Made by a program: the position numbers and the translations under genes
Notes under the pieces: generated by a model
The model's database searches: none
What the model saw: only the letters and a program-made list of their open reading frames with translations
Told to the model about the DNA's origin: nothing
Shown here: positions 1 through 9,759 of the stretch, piece by piece
Layout: each line of letters opens with the position of its first letter
Numbering within the stretch: the first letter of the stretch is position 1
DNA from: Plazaster borealis
Taxonomy: Eukaryota > Echinodermata > Asteroidea > Forcipulatida > Labidiasteridae
Length of the DNA: 64,000 bases
NCBI GenBank assembly: GCA_021014325.1
Contig: CM037471.1
Coordinates: 24,324,818 to 24,388,817 of the forward strand
Reading direction: 5' to 3'

Positions 1-926
1 CAGGACTGTCCTATTAAGGCTCGTCATGTTGTCATCATCTTGCTAATCTCAGAGTCCGACCATTGCCAATCATAGCCTTTCAGTGGTTCATGCTGCTCCT
101 TGGAATAAATCTCCTGTGGGGGGGGGGGGGGGTGGGGGGGCTCCAGTGTCTAGTTTGAGGCTGGGGGGGAGGGGGGCTCCAGTGTCTAGTTTGAGGCTGG
201 GGGGGGGTCCATGTAGAATGACATGTAGAAATAGTGACAATTTTTTAGGTTTCAAGATTATCATTTTCATAGACAAAGAGAATTTCTTGATTTATAGAGT
301 GTACAAACATGAGTGTGTGTGTGAGCGTGTCTACCGGTTGAAACTGAGGACTTTAACAAAAGGGATCCGGGTGTTTGACAGAGTGAGGATGTCCTTGCTT
401 CGCTTTCGTGTACAAACCCAATGGGGACGTCGCTAAAAAAAACTATGTCCAAACAACGGGAGAACAAAGAGAATCCAACTGATGCTGACTTTATTGTATG
501 AAGAATCTTTGTGTCTAATATGCTTTAATAACTAACACCCAAATTGCAGAGTTTCAGTCTTAGGATTCACATTAGGAGTCGTAGCCATAGCCTTAGGGTT
601 CACAATAAGAGTCATAGCTGTAGCCGGTTATGTTAATTCAAGGTGGCCCTATGGACGATTCTACAGTTAACCACACAGTGAAAGCCATCAGAATTATCTT
701 TAGTTTCTTTTTTCTGAAATTTACTATTATCAAGTAAAATATCAACGAAACTGGAACCTAACAAGTCAGAAAAAAAAAACCATTTAGATTTATTTTTGGT
801 CTGTGTAATGTGAGTAACTGTGGAAATGCCCATATGTATTATCAAAGCCAGTAAACTTTGTTGATTAGTCATTGCTCGTTAATATTTTTAACCTATCCTT
901 ATATGTTTTTTCCTTTGGTCTTACAG
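1..926 (+). other. Intron of the RAR gene, left edge of window
   Basis: No exon is recognisable here. Because the first visible RAR exon begins at 927 behind a polypyrimidine tract and TTACAG, this stretch is read as the intron separating it from upstream exons outside the window. It contains a G-rich duplicated block near its start and otherwise AT-rich unique-looking sequence. Open frames in it are short and resemble nothing known. Confidence 0.6.
118..208. repeat. G-rich 36-bp direct repeat with long G runs
   Basis: A unit beginning CTCCAGTGTCTAGTTTGAGG occurs at 141 and again at 177, a 36-bp period. The copies are separated by runs of 6 to 13 G, and a longer G run precedes the first. The density of G runs on the + strand would allow G-quadruplex folding. 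Lengths of the homopolymer runs may be unreliable in the assembly. Confidence 0.8.
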
Positions 927-1112
927 CCTGAGGAGTCGCCAGTCCGCCTTGACGTGTCTGACACCAACCTAACCTTGTTCAACTATGTCACAGACATGTC
1001 CTCCAAGGCAATCATCATGGTAGTGGATTTTGCTAAGAAACTACCAGGATTCTTGAGCCTGACCACCCAGGACCAGATCACTCTGCTCAAGGCAGCCTGT
1101 CTAGAAATCATG
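927..1112 (+). CDS. RAR: Retinoic acid receptor, ligand-binding domain exon (helices 1-5)
   Basis: This is the first of four visible exons of a nuclear receptor that binds DNA as an RXR heterodimer at direct-repeat response elements and switches transcription on ligand binding. It encodes 62 complete codons starting PEESPVRLDVS and ending LLKAACLEIM. The run FAKKLPGF followed by DQITLLKAACLEIM is the nuclear receptor signature of helices 3-5; it is nearly identical to vertebrate RARs and less like THR, PPAR or RXR. The Lys of FAKKLPGF lies where vertebrate RARs place a basic residue near the ligand carboxylate. The acceptor is TTACAG at 921-926 and the donor ATG|GTGAGA at 1113, both phase 0. 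The DNA-binding-domain exons lie left of the window, so the gene is partial. Confidence 0.95.
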
Positions 1113-1489
1113 GTGAGAGATCTTTACCTAGGGCTTAGTCTGTATTATGGATCTATTTCATGAGAGATACTACTAACTGACAGTGTCACTGGTTTTATCC
1201 TCTTCACCACCCTCCCCAAAACAGATAGCACACATGAAAATAGGTTAAAGGGTGTTTGTAACATTGATAAGAGTAACAATATAAATGTTCACAGATTCAC
1301 ACATAACTTACGTGGTATAAAGATAGTTATGATGGGAAACTCCCTTTGAAATAGTTTTGTTTTAAATGCAATAGTTTTTGAGAAATGATTAAAACAATTA
1401 GTTTTAATCTCCTGAGTCAAAAACTTGATGTTTGAAAACAGTGAAAACACTTAAGGTTTTCCCCCACTTTTTTCTTGTGATTGCAATGA

Positions 1490-1600
1490 TCGATCGAGCT
1501 TAAACTTTCACAGGTTTGTTGTTTCATGTATATGTTGGGATACACCAAGTGAGGATACTGGTCTTTGACATTTACCAAAAGTATAAACTGCCTTTAAGGA
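1490..1600. repeat. Dispersed intronic repeat fragment (TTTCACAGGTTTGTT family)
   Basis: The stretch around 1502-1560 contains AAACTTTCACAGGTTTGTTGTTTCATGT. A diverged copy of the same phrase recurs at about 61545-61580 in this window. It is read as a dispersed element inside an RAR intron; its true ends cannot be fixed from two fragments. Confidence 0.5.
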
Positions 1601-1859
1601 GAAAGTAACCTCCAGAAAAACTGCCTTTTTGTCATAAATCTCCACAAAGTTTGAGCAGCCAGGCCTCATTGTATATCAAACGTGTATTAAACCACAACCA
1701 AGAAACAAAGCTTTCAACTGACCTCAATCTTGCTCAGTATATTTAGTCGGTTCTTAGATCATTATGTGAAGTGGAGACCAAAGAAGATCTGGATATCATG
1801 TTGAGCCCAGTTTAACATAAAATACTAATCCATGCTTGACGTTCCTCCCTGCTCATCAG

Positions 1860-2064
1860 ATTCTCAGGATAAGCTCTCGTTTCAACATCGATGACGGCAG
1901 CGTCACATTCACCAGCGGCCTCCAGCTCTCCCAGGATCAGTTGAAAAGTGGGGGCTTTGGCGGCCTCCTGGAGACCATTCTCCAGTTTGCAACTGCCATC
2001 ACCAAGCTTAAGATTGACGAGACAGAGGTGTCGTTGCTATCGGCGATCTGTCTCATCAGTGGAG
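1860..2064 (+). CDS. RAR: Retinoic acid receptor, ligand-binding domain exon (helices 5-8)
   Basis: Reads ILRISSRFNIDDGSVTF and continues to LLSAICLISG, matching the vertebrate RAR segment ILRICTRYTPEQDTMTF through LLSAICLICG. Both Arg residues of the ILRxxxR motif, which in vertebrate RARs anchor the retinoate carboxylate, are kept. The Ser of the vertebrate TFSDGL hairpin, also a carboxylate contact, is Thr here (TFTSGL). The acceptor is GCTCATCAG at 1851-1859 and the donor GGAG|GTGAGA at 2065; 205 nt leaves one base (phase 1) that joins the next exon to make Asp. Ligand binding is plausible but is inference from conserved residues. Confidence 0.95.
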
Positions 2065-3035
2065 GTGAGAATGAACATCTGCCCAAAGTATTTTTAAGTC
2101 ATTCTATGTCACAGAAAGACCTCAATGTTAAATGAGAAAGGGAAATTGCCTCTAGGAACTCGATATTTGTCATGAAATTTGCATTTTCTACATTCACTTC
2201 TATTTATGACAAAATCTTTGTGGCCTCTCAAACCTTGTCTTGTAGGGAGAACTGTATCTGATAATGGTTTGTAGCAATTGACTTGGTGTAAGGCCCTCAC
2301 ATATTTTTAAAAGTTCTCCCAACTAATCATATTTTGGGTTTGTATTCGGAAAACTGTCAGCGGAGTAGTTTACTGATATCACTGATAGACTTGAGCAGTT
2401 ATTCCTCAATTTTGGAAAGACCCTGTTAGAGTCTGAAAACTACAGGTACTGGCTCCCACCAAATCAAAATAAAAACTTGCATAATGCCATCAAAATGTGC
2501 CCTCCTAGATATCGGACTGGTCAGTACAGGAATAGTTGCATTCCACCCCTCATTGAAGCACTCAACAAAAGTACTTAAAGTGGTCTTTCTATTGCCTACT
2601 TTTTTTTGCTGTATTAGTGTGTGTTTGGTCTTTTGTAATATTTTGTCTTTCGTACTTTGATAGAATTTTCAGCTTTTTATTTTTCCTTTTGTACGAATTC
2701 TTGAAATATTATTGTACCCCATTTATATTAATTCTTTATATTTTAATCTGAGCTTGTTAGCCCTTGCAACAATTTCATATAATTTTTATAGTCCTAGGCC
2801 TACTTGTAAAGGCCTGTTTTTTTTAAATTATTATCCATTAATTTATTAATCTATATTTATGTAACTCTTAATGTATTTTAAACACAATTCAAACTTTGGC
2901 AGTGATGTTTTAGTGTTTTAATAAATCATTAACAACAATAATAATATAGAAATTAGAAATGATCATCCTATATCATCTGTTTCTTTAGAGGTTATTTTAT
3001 CTTTAGGAAGTAACTATTCTTGCTCATTTTGACAG

Positions 3036-3194
3036 ATCGCTCTGGTCTGGAGAATCCTGTACAGATTGAGAAGCTTCAGGAGCCCCTGCTTGAAGGGTTA
3101 CGGCTTTACGTTAAGAAACGGCGCCCTCTAGAGCCGCACATATTCGCGAAAATCCTGATGAAGATCACAGACTTGCGAAGCATCAGCGTGAAGA
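3036..3194 (+). CDS. RAR: Retinoic acid receptor, ligand-binding domain exon (helices 9-11)
   Basis: With the carried-over G the exon begins [14 protein letters not shown], then [17 protein letters not shown] and [14 protein letters not shown]. Vertebrate RARs read QEPLLEAL-YVRKRRP and [14 protein letters not shown] at this point, so family identity is secure. Helices 9-11 form the RXR dimerisation surface. The acceptor is TTTTGACAG ending at 3035 and the donor AAGA|GTAAGT starts at 3195. The last base A combines with GT of the following exon to give Ser, where vertebrate RARs have Gly. Confidence 0.95.
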
Positions 3195-3703
3195 GTAAGT
3201 TTAGATGGAGGGGCTGAAGGGAACGCCCAAGACTTTCAACACTCACCAGTGCATATTTGAGTTGCTACTGTTACCTGTTGTCATCACACACAGCATGAAG
3301 CCAATAACTGTAACATAGAGTCTGATGAGTCATATCAGCATGCATTGGTGTTGACAGCTTGATTTAGAGTCATTTAACTTAAACTCTATTACAAGATTTT
3401 GAGCATCTTGACTGCAATAGTATGACAGTCTGTTAAATAATTAAAAGTTTACATTTGGATCCAATTTAATAGTTACCACTCAAGATCAATCCTTGTTCAT
3501 ATTTAAATTATCAATGTGTGTTGTTGTTTTTAAAGCGATCGCCACAAAAAACAAAACAAAAAGGCAAGGAAATGGTCAATCTGTGACACAGTTCACAAGA
3601 TCTCTTTGCTAGCCTGTTTGTGGACACATTAAACCAAACCTTGTCCCTAACAAAACTCCTTTTTCCTTTTAATGGACTTTTCTGTTTACTTCCTTATCAA
3701 CAG

Positions 3704-3795
3704 GTGCTGAGAGAGTGCTCCATCTAAAGCTAGAGTTACCCAACCGATTCCCCGCCCTCATTAATGAAATGATTGACAGAGCCGACAACCAATGA
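3704..3795 (+). CDS. RAR: Retinoic acid receptor, terminal exon with helix 12 / AF-2 and stop
   Basis: Encodes SAERVLHLKLELP followed by NRFPALINEMIDRADNQ and a TGA stop at 3793-3795. LINEMI fits the AF-2 helix pattern of two hydrophobics, any residue, Glu, two hydrophobics (vertebrate LIQEML). This helix closes over bound ligand and recruits coactivators, so the receptor should keep ligand-dependent activation. The acceptor is TTATCAACAG ending at 3703. The F domain after helix 12 is only a few residues, much shorter than in vertebrate RARs. No other gene overlaps the exon. Confidence 0.95.
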
Positions 3796-4229
3796 GAAGT
3801 TTGCATGTATATTGAAGAGGTTCGGCCAAGCCGAGTAATCACACAGATAAATGAGATTGCTCTTTTAGAATTAAAAAAGGGAGGGTTTTTGGTTTTGTTT
3901 TTTCTCCGATGTCCACTAAGATATGTTCAGATTTAAAATGATAAAAGCACCAAGGATGTTGAAGATGGCGACAGTCTTGGATCTGCGTTGGAGTAGACAT
4001 GCTTCAATCTGCGATTCATCTTTAGGTCTTCTTTGGTTGACCAGCACTGTGATGTGCAATGGATCTACAACCAGTACGAGGCACACCCGTGCATGATAAA
4101 TGCACAGATGCACAAATCAGAGAGCCTGTTATTGAAAACAACCAGCCAATTGGGAGACTTGTCTGATAACATGGCATAGGGTGCTCCTTGGAGACTGACT
4201 TACAAGATTACAAGAAAAGAATATTCAGA

Positions 4230-4230
<1 letters not shown>
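3796..4230 (+). other. RAR: Probable RAR 3' untranslated region
   Basis: Sequence directly after the RAR stop with no further coding signal, so by position it is 3' UTR. A candidate ATTAAA poly(A) signal with GT-rich sequence downstream lies at 4676, which would give a UTR of about 0.9 kb that includes the (ATT)n tract. No canonical AATAAA was found in the first 900 bases. Confidence 0.5.
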
Positions 4231-4270
<40 letters not shown>

Positions 4271-4271
4271 T
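4231..4271. repeat. (ATT)n microsatellite
   Basis: About 13 uninterrupted ATT units. Such trinucleotide tails end several SINEs in this window, so it may mark the 3' end of a decayed retroposon. Confidence 0.9.
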
Positions 4272-4675
4272 TATTTTTAATGAAAATTGTTTTTACAAGA
4301 ATCTTGGTATTTGAAAAGAAAAAAAAGAGTCCTGCTCTGTCACGATAAAGTTGCCAAGAAATTTTAGGAACTGAAATTTAGTTTTGTCTGTTTCAAAAAC
4401 AGACGAGCATCAAAGTTTTACGAAGTATTGCTTTATTGACTGAAAGTCATAAAATCGCCATCTTAATGCATCAAATTATTCTATTATGTTGGGGTGGGGG
4501 GTTTTTTTTGGGGGGGGGTTGTGTTTTTTTATGAAGAACCATGTCATCTTGAAATGGTGACTTATTGAGATTTTGGCAAGAAGGAAACAAAACTTGTTAT
4601 CAACATCCCAAAAAAGATGTTGGGAATGTTGACAAGGTGTAGAGTTTCATGCAATACCCTTAGGAATTCCATCTA

Positions 4676-4681
4676 ATTAAA
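4676..4681 (+). terminator. Candidate poly(A) signal ATTAAA for RAR
   Basis: ATTAAA followed within about 20 bases by a GT-rich stretch (GATGGTGTATATTTAT). It is the best candidate in the kilobase after the stop; transcript evidence is absent. Confidence 0.25.
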
Positions 4682-4939
4682 TTCAACTTGATGGTGTATA
4701 TTTATACAAATGAGGATTCGAAAAGTTTGATATTTTTTATTAATTCATTGACCCACTCACTAATTATGTTGTCATGTCATGACCTTTGTTTATTGATATC
4801 ATCTGTTTAATTCACTGCCCAACATATCCAGGATTTTTAACTGATTAGTTTTTTTATATCAAGTTATAAACCACAAGGAAACTGAATAGGTGAATTTGTT
4901 TTTAAATTTGGATTGGCTAAAGAGAAATTTACTAGAGCG

Positions 4940-5100
4940 GGACTTGCTGGCACCTCTAAACAAAGGTATTGACAAAATAGGGAGACTGCCAACATTAAGG
5001 CTAGATAAGCCTAGTAGGTAGAGAACCGGCACATTAATCCGGACGTCTCGGGACAAAGTCCTGCTCTTGTCAATTTTTCTTTGTTGAACCCCCCCCCCCC
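4940..5100 (+). mobile_element. tRNA-derived SINE, family B, copy 1
   Basis: Contains GGGAGACTGCCAACATTA followed by a degenerate tRNA-like unit (about 4999-5071) and a tail CAATTTTTCTTTGTTGAACC ending in a C run. The same order of blocks is found reversed at 43220-43380, including the shared leader before the tRNA part. Here box A is damaged (GATAAGCCTAGTAGG), so this copy is the more decayed of the two. Confidence 0.7.
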
Positions 5101-5187
5101 AATTTTTTTTTAAATAACATTATAAGTTGATCCTGTTTTAAGAAACCGAACCTTTGGTGACAGGATTAGCTGGCATTTTGGATTCCT

Positions 5188-5779
5188 GATGATAAGATAA
5201 ACATGATTAGCTGACAGCTTCGTGATAATCAGATTACAGGATTAGTTGATGGTTTTTAAGTTTGTCTGACAATCGGATAAACAGGATTAGCTGACAGCCA
5301 ATTGATAATCAGGTTAACAGGATTAGCTTACAGGTTTTTTCTTCATCTAACAATCACTTGCACAGAATTGGCTGACAGCTTTGTGGATCTTTGATATTCA
5401 AGTAAACAGGATTAGCTGACAGCTTTTTAGAAATTTAATATTCAGGTAAACAGGATTAGCTGACAGTTTTGTGGCTATTTGATATTCAGGTAAACAGGAT
5501 TAGCTGACAGCTATGTGGATACTTGATATTCAGGTAAACAGGATTAGCTGACAGCTATGTGGATATTTGATATTCAGGTAAACATTATAGCTGACAGCTA
5601 TGTAGATATTTGATATTCAGGTAAACAGGATTAGCTGTAGCTGACAGCTATGTGGATATTTGATATTCAGGTAAACAGGATTAGCTGACAGCTATGTGGA
5701 TATTTGATATTCAGGTAAACAGGATTAGCTGACAGCTTCATGGATACTTGATATTTAGGTAAACAGGATTAGCTGAAGG
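5188..5779. repeat. 44-bp minisatellite (AACAGGATTAGCTGACAGCT)
   Basis: About 13 copies of a 44-bp unit built on GGTAAACAGGATTAGCTGACAG and TATGTGGATATTTGATATTCA. Copies at the left are diverged and of irregular length, while those between about 5400 and 5760 are nearly identical. One copy carries a small internal duplication of TAGCTG. The pattern is that of an array growing on its right side. Confidence 0.9.
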
Positions 5780-6500
5780 CAAATTATTTGACAATCAGGG
5801 CTTGATACCATGGTACTGTTCAACGTATAAAAACAAATTGGTTCTTAAAGCGATAAAGTCTGTGAAAGCAGATTTCACAGGTTAACAAGAAAAATGTTTT
5901 TTGCGCTCGTGTAGTTCAGGAATTGTTGGCTATTGAGCTTGTGCGGAAATGTGGTACAAACTTTGGAAGGGGTAAATGGAGATCATTGTCGCAGTAAACA
6001 GTGCCATGAGACTTGCACAAGATAACTGGTTTCATTCAAATAAATACACTTACATTTATAATAGACAGGATGTGCAGAACATGCACAACACAAAGGCGAA
6101 TGTGAAGTGAAGTTTCTTGCATCAGCTCTCGAGACAGTGGTATGTGCTGATTGTCTGCTATAAGGAAATTCACTTTGCAGTTTCCACATGAAGTATGAAA
6201 CAGGTTTAGCACTCATGATCTGCATACCATACAGAATAGCTAAAGAGAGCGTTGACTCCTTTGGGTCATACTGACTCTTCCAGGGGTCATATTGACTCCT
6301 CCGGGGGTCGGTCAGATTGACTATTATCCTCATTAATTCTTTGTGGATTAGGATGATTGGGGATTTAACGCTGCATCACATGGCTCTTCCATCATTCCAT
6401 ATTTCGTATGCACATTGATTGTCAACCATAAGTGCCGTCTTAAAGACTCATAAATAAACTGTACATTAATATCAACATAACCAAAACAACTTGCTGTCTA

Positions 6501-7000
6501 NNNNNNNNNNNNNNNNNNNNNNNNNNNNNNNNNNNNNNNNNNNNNNNNNNNNNNNNNNNNNNNNNNNNNNNNNNNNNNNNNNNNNNNNNNNNNNNNNNNN
6601 NNNNNNNNNNNNNNNNNNNNNNNNNNNNNNNNNNNNNNNNNNNNNNNNNNNNNNNNNNNNNNNNNNNNNNNNNNNNNNNNNNNNNNNNNNNNNNNNNNNN
6701 NNNNNNNNNNNNNNNNNNNNNNNNNNNNNNNNNNNNNNNNNNNNNNNNNNNNNNNNNNNNNNNNNNNNNNNNNNNNNNNNNNNNNNNNNNNNNNNNNNNN
6801 NNNNNNNNNNNNNNNNNNNNNNNNNNNNNNNNNNNNNNNNNNNNNNNNNNNNNNNNNNNNNNNNNNNNNNNNNNNNNNNNNNNNNNNNNNNNNNNNNNNN
6901 NNNNNNNNNNNNNNNNNNNNNNNNNNNNNNNNNNNNNNNNNNNNNNNNNNNNNNNNNNNNNNNNNNNNNNNNNNNNNNNNNNNNNNNNNNNNNNNNNNNN
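6501..7000. other. Assembly gap of 500 N
   Basis: Exactly 500 undetermined bases, a length typical of a placeholder of unknown true size. Open frames running through it are artefacts. Confidence 0.99.
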
Positions 7001-9190
7001 AAGTCCTTGGTTTCAATGGAAGACCACCCCAAAACAACAACAAACAAACAAAAACATCCGAACAATCTTCATGGTGGCTATTGCATACAGAATACTTCAT
7101 ACATTTTGTCTGTCTTTAAAATCTACCACATTTCAACTGTGAATGTATCTTGTATTTATATCTTTCACTCCTATGCACATGACTACAAAACAATTACTCT
7201 GGTCACTCCAGAAATTTGACTTGCAAGAAGAAAAAAACACACTCTAATTACAAGTACCCTTCACAAAGTTTCTAAAAAATTATAAAGTAAAAAAAGTAAA
7301 AACAATAATAACAAAATAAACCACACACCATCTTTGATCAATTACACCGAGACACGATGTACGTGCACAAATCAAACAAATCGTTCATTTCAGAACTTGC
7401 CAATTTTCCCAAGGATAAGTACACCATGTAACTCCTCACTAATTAACATGACTTTTTCCCCTTCTTTTACAAGTCAAACCAGATGTATTTCAGTATGTTT
7501 TTGTGAGAGAAACTCTGAAGGATAGAGCTCAATTTGAAGAAGTGGCGCAGGGTGACGAAGTTCAAGTACAAGGAGAGCAACGAGTGAAAGAGTGGACAAG
7601 GGCGTTTATTCCTTTGATGTTAAAACCACATGGTACATCATCATCAACCAGACACAGTGATTCACACATTAACCCAAGGCCAGATGAGATGTTCCTCTCT
7701 TCTTCTAATCAAAGCATTTCCAAATATTAAAGGTGTGCTACACCTTCATTTTATTACATACAAACAAATTATTATATTGTATAGAGGGACCAGACTGGAA
7801 CCAAACATGGGCCATGCACACATTGCAGAGCATAGAAAATGGTTGCTTTTTAGAGTCACCAGCTAATAAGTTAAAAACAAATACATTAAGGTACTTTTTT
7901 TTGAAAGATCCAAACAATTAAACCTAATTAATCCAAATCATAAAAATACAAACTTGAAAGGGCAGAAAACTGTTGAATATACTAAAAGTTTCCTCCAAGT
8001 CATATTCCATTTTATCTTCTTTGTGTATTTGTGCAGATATTTTACTAGTATAGTTATGAACTAAAATATTGGGACTTATGTTTGTGTTGGTAAGTGTGGA
8101 TAAAACCCCAAACCTTCCTTGAATAAAATGGGTCTTTTTCTTCTCTTCCCCCCCCAGCCTGTCCTGTTGTTTTTGTTAGAGGAAAAATAAATGTGTTGCC
8201 AGCAGGTAAGGGTATTCAACATCAGGACATCAGAACAAACCAACTCCATAATACTTGATGTTTCTTTCCACACTAACACAATACAATCAAAGGAGTGGAA
8301 GTTTTCACAGGTCTCTTTGCGCATCTTTTTGATCTCGTCAGAATGCATCAAAATTGTTATCAAAAGGTGTCTATCGAACGCCCTTTAAAGGCGACATGTC
8401 CGACAAAATAGGTCATGCCGAGACTAACGCACATGAATATATAGGATGAAAAATTTATCCAACATTTCAGAGTTAATGAACCGAGATGAGCTTTTGAATC
8501 TGAGTGAATTGCAATTTTTTTCAAAGGAGTCTTCTTTCATGTGCGGTTTTGTGAATGGCAAACGACGCTAAGAGCTTCTCGCCTCAATTGTGGCTTTCGG
8601 AAGCTGTTTAAATTTGGGTGTTTTTCTTTCAATTGGGGGCTGTTTGCGTTTCCTCTTTTTTTTCTTTTTATGTGTGGGCGGGTGGAGGACAGAGTCGAGG
8701 GTTTGGGATGATATGTGGACATGGAACATGGTGCATTTCCTAGACATTATTGGAGTGAGGCAACAGAGCTGAACTAATGTATCTCACAGTGTCGGTAGAT
8801 GCATTGAACTACTACTCATTGGAGTTGACCAAAATGCCAGGGTTTTCTGTGTAACATCAGCATCAAATGGATTTTATATTTAACTATCTATCAACAAGTT
8901 TTTGAAAGTTCATTTAAAAGTAAAGATGTTTTGGCTTCTTGCATCGGGAGACATTGTTTTTCACATCAAACTGCTCACATCAAGCTGCTCAAACATGTAC
9001 ATATGATGCAAAATAATGTATTTTGACAATGTAACCAAAATTTACTCAACAGTAAGCCTGTGTCTTTACGGTTATTTTGGTCTGGCTCTTTCCTCCTTGA
9101 CAACAAATAAAATAAATTAAAAGGCCCTCATCCTCCTCTTTCCGAACCCCCCCCCCCCCCCGACGATCAACTGAGTGTACTTTTTACAAT
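7001..9190. other. Non-coding, AT-rich, no recognised gene
   Basis: No known domain, RNA gene or repeat family recognised. The stretch 7503-7640 is the most exon-like (charged open frame with DRAQFEEVAQGDEVQVQGEQ) but lacks convincing splice sites. A run of 14 C lies at 9149-9162, directly beside the reverse transcriptase relic. Confidence 0.6.
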
Positions 9191-9214
9191 TTTTTGGCCT
9201 TTTAAACAGGTTTT

Positions 9215-9743
9215 TATGTTTCCTACGGAAGTCCACATTCAGATCCTTGATTTCGTCTACATTTCATACAAGATTATTTTCCTCACACCAATTTACAACC
9301 GAACGATAAGCACCCTTTGTCATCATTTTGAATAAAACTAATCATCTGCAAACTTAACGACAAGCGAATCAGAGTTGGTAGCTTTACAATCATGAGTGTA
9401 TAAAGAATATAAAAGTGGTGACAAAACACACCCTTGTGGAGTACCAGTATTTAACACCAGAGAATTTGCAATCGCCTATTCTCACAACCTGTCGTCGTTC
9501 TAAAAGAAGGTCTAAAATCTAGTTAGAAATTGAAACAGGGAGCTTGAGGTCATTAATAAGTTAAAAATGCAAATTAGACGGTATAATTGTGTTAAAAGCA
9601 GAACTATAATAAAAGAAAAGAATTCTAACATAAGACATTGCCTGCTCAAGATAGCACAGAACTTCATGGAGACTGAGACAAATTGCATCCTCAACACTAC
9701 GATTAGTTCTGTAAGCAAATTGATCACTGTCCAAATGAGGAGG
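9215..9743 (-). pseudogene. Decayed non-LTR retrotransposon reverse transcriptase (Rex1/Babar-like)
   Basis: Read on the minus strand, conserved LINE reverse transcriptase blocks appear in order. These are HLDSDQFAYRTNRSVEDAI, then ILFFYYSSAFNTIIPSNL (motif A), TGTPQGCVLSPLLYSLYTHD (motif B), VVKFADD (motif C), then YRSVVNWCEENNL and VDFRRK (thumb). The wording of these blocks fits the Rex1/Babar group, with CR1-type as the alternative. It is dead: the motif A Asp is replaced (FFYYSSAF where FVDFSSAF is usual), there are in-frame stops after motif A and after FADD, and frames shift at least once before motif B. No endonuclease part was found, so it is a truncated relic. Confidence 0.85.
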
Positions 9744-9759
9744 TAAAATCGAACGAAAC

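Noticed and set aside
83..436. 117-codon frame at the left edge as an RAR exon
   Set aside because: Starts in a G homopolymer region and shares nothing with nuclear receptor hinge or DNA-binding domains.
6472..7219. Frames of 197-242 codons on both strands
   Set aside because: They run through the 500-N gap and have no real sequence.
7503..7730. Charged 75-codon frame as an exon
   Set aside because: No acceptor or donor of quality at its borders and no recognisable homology; kept only as a remark in the region entry.
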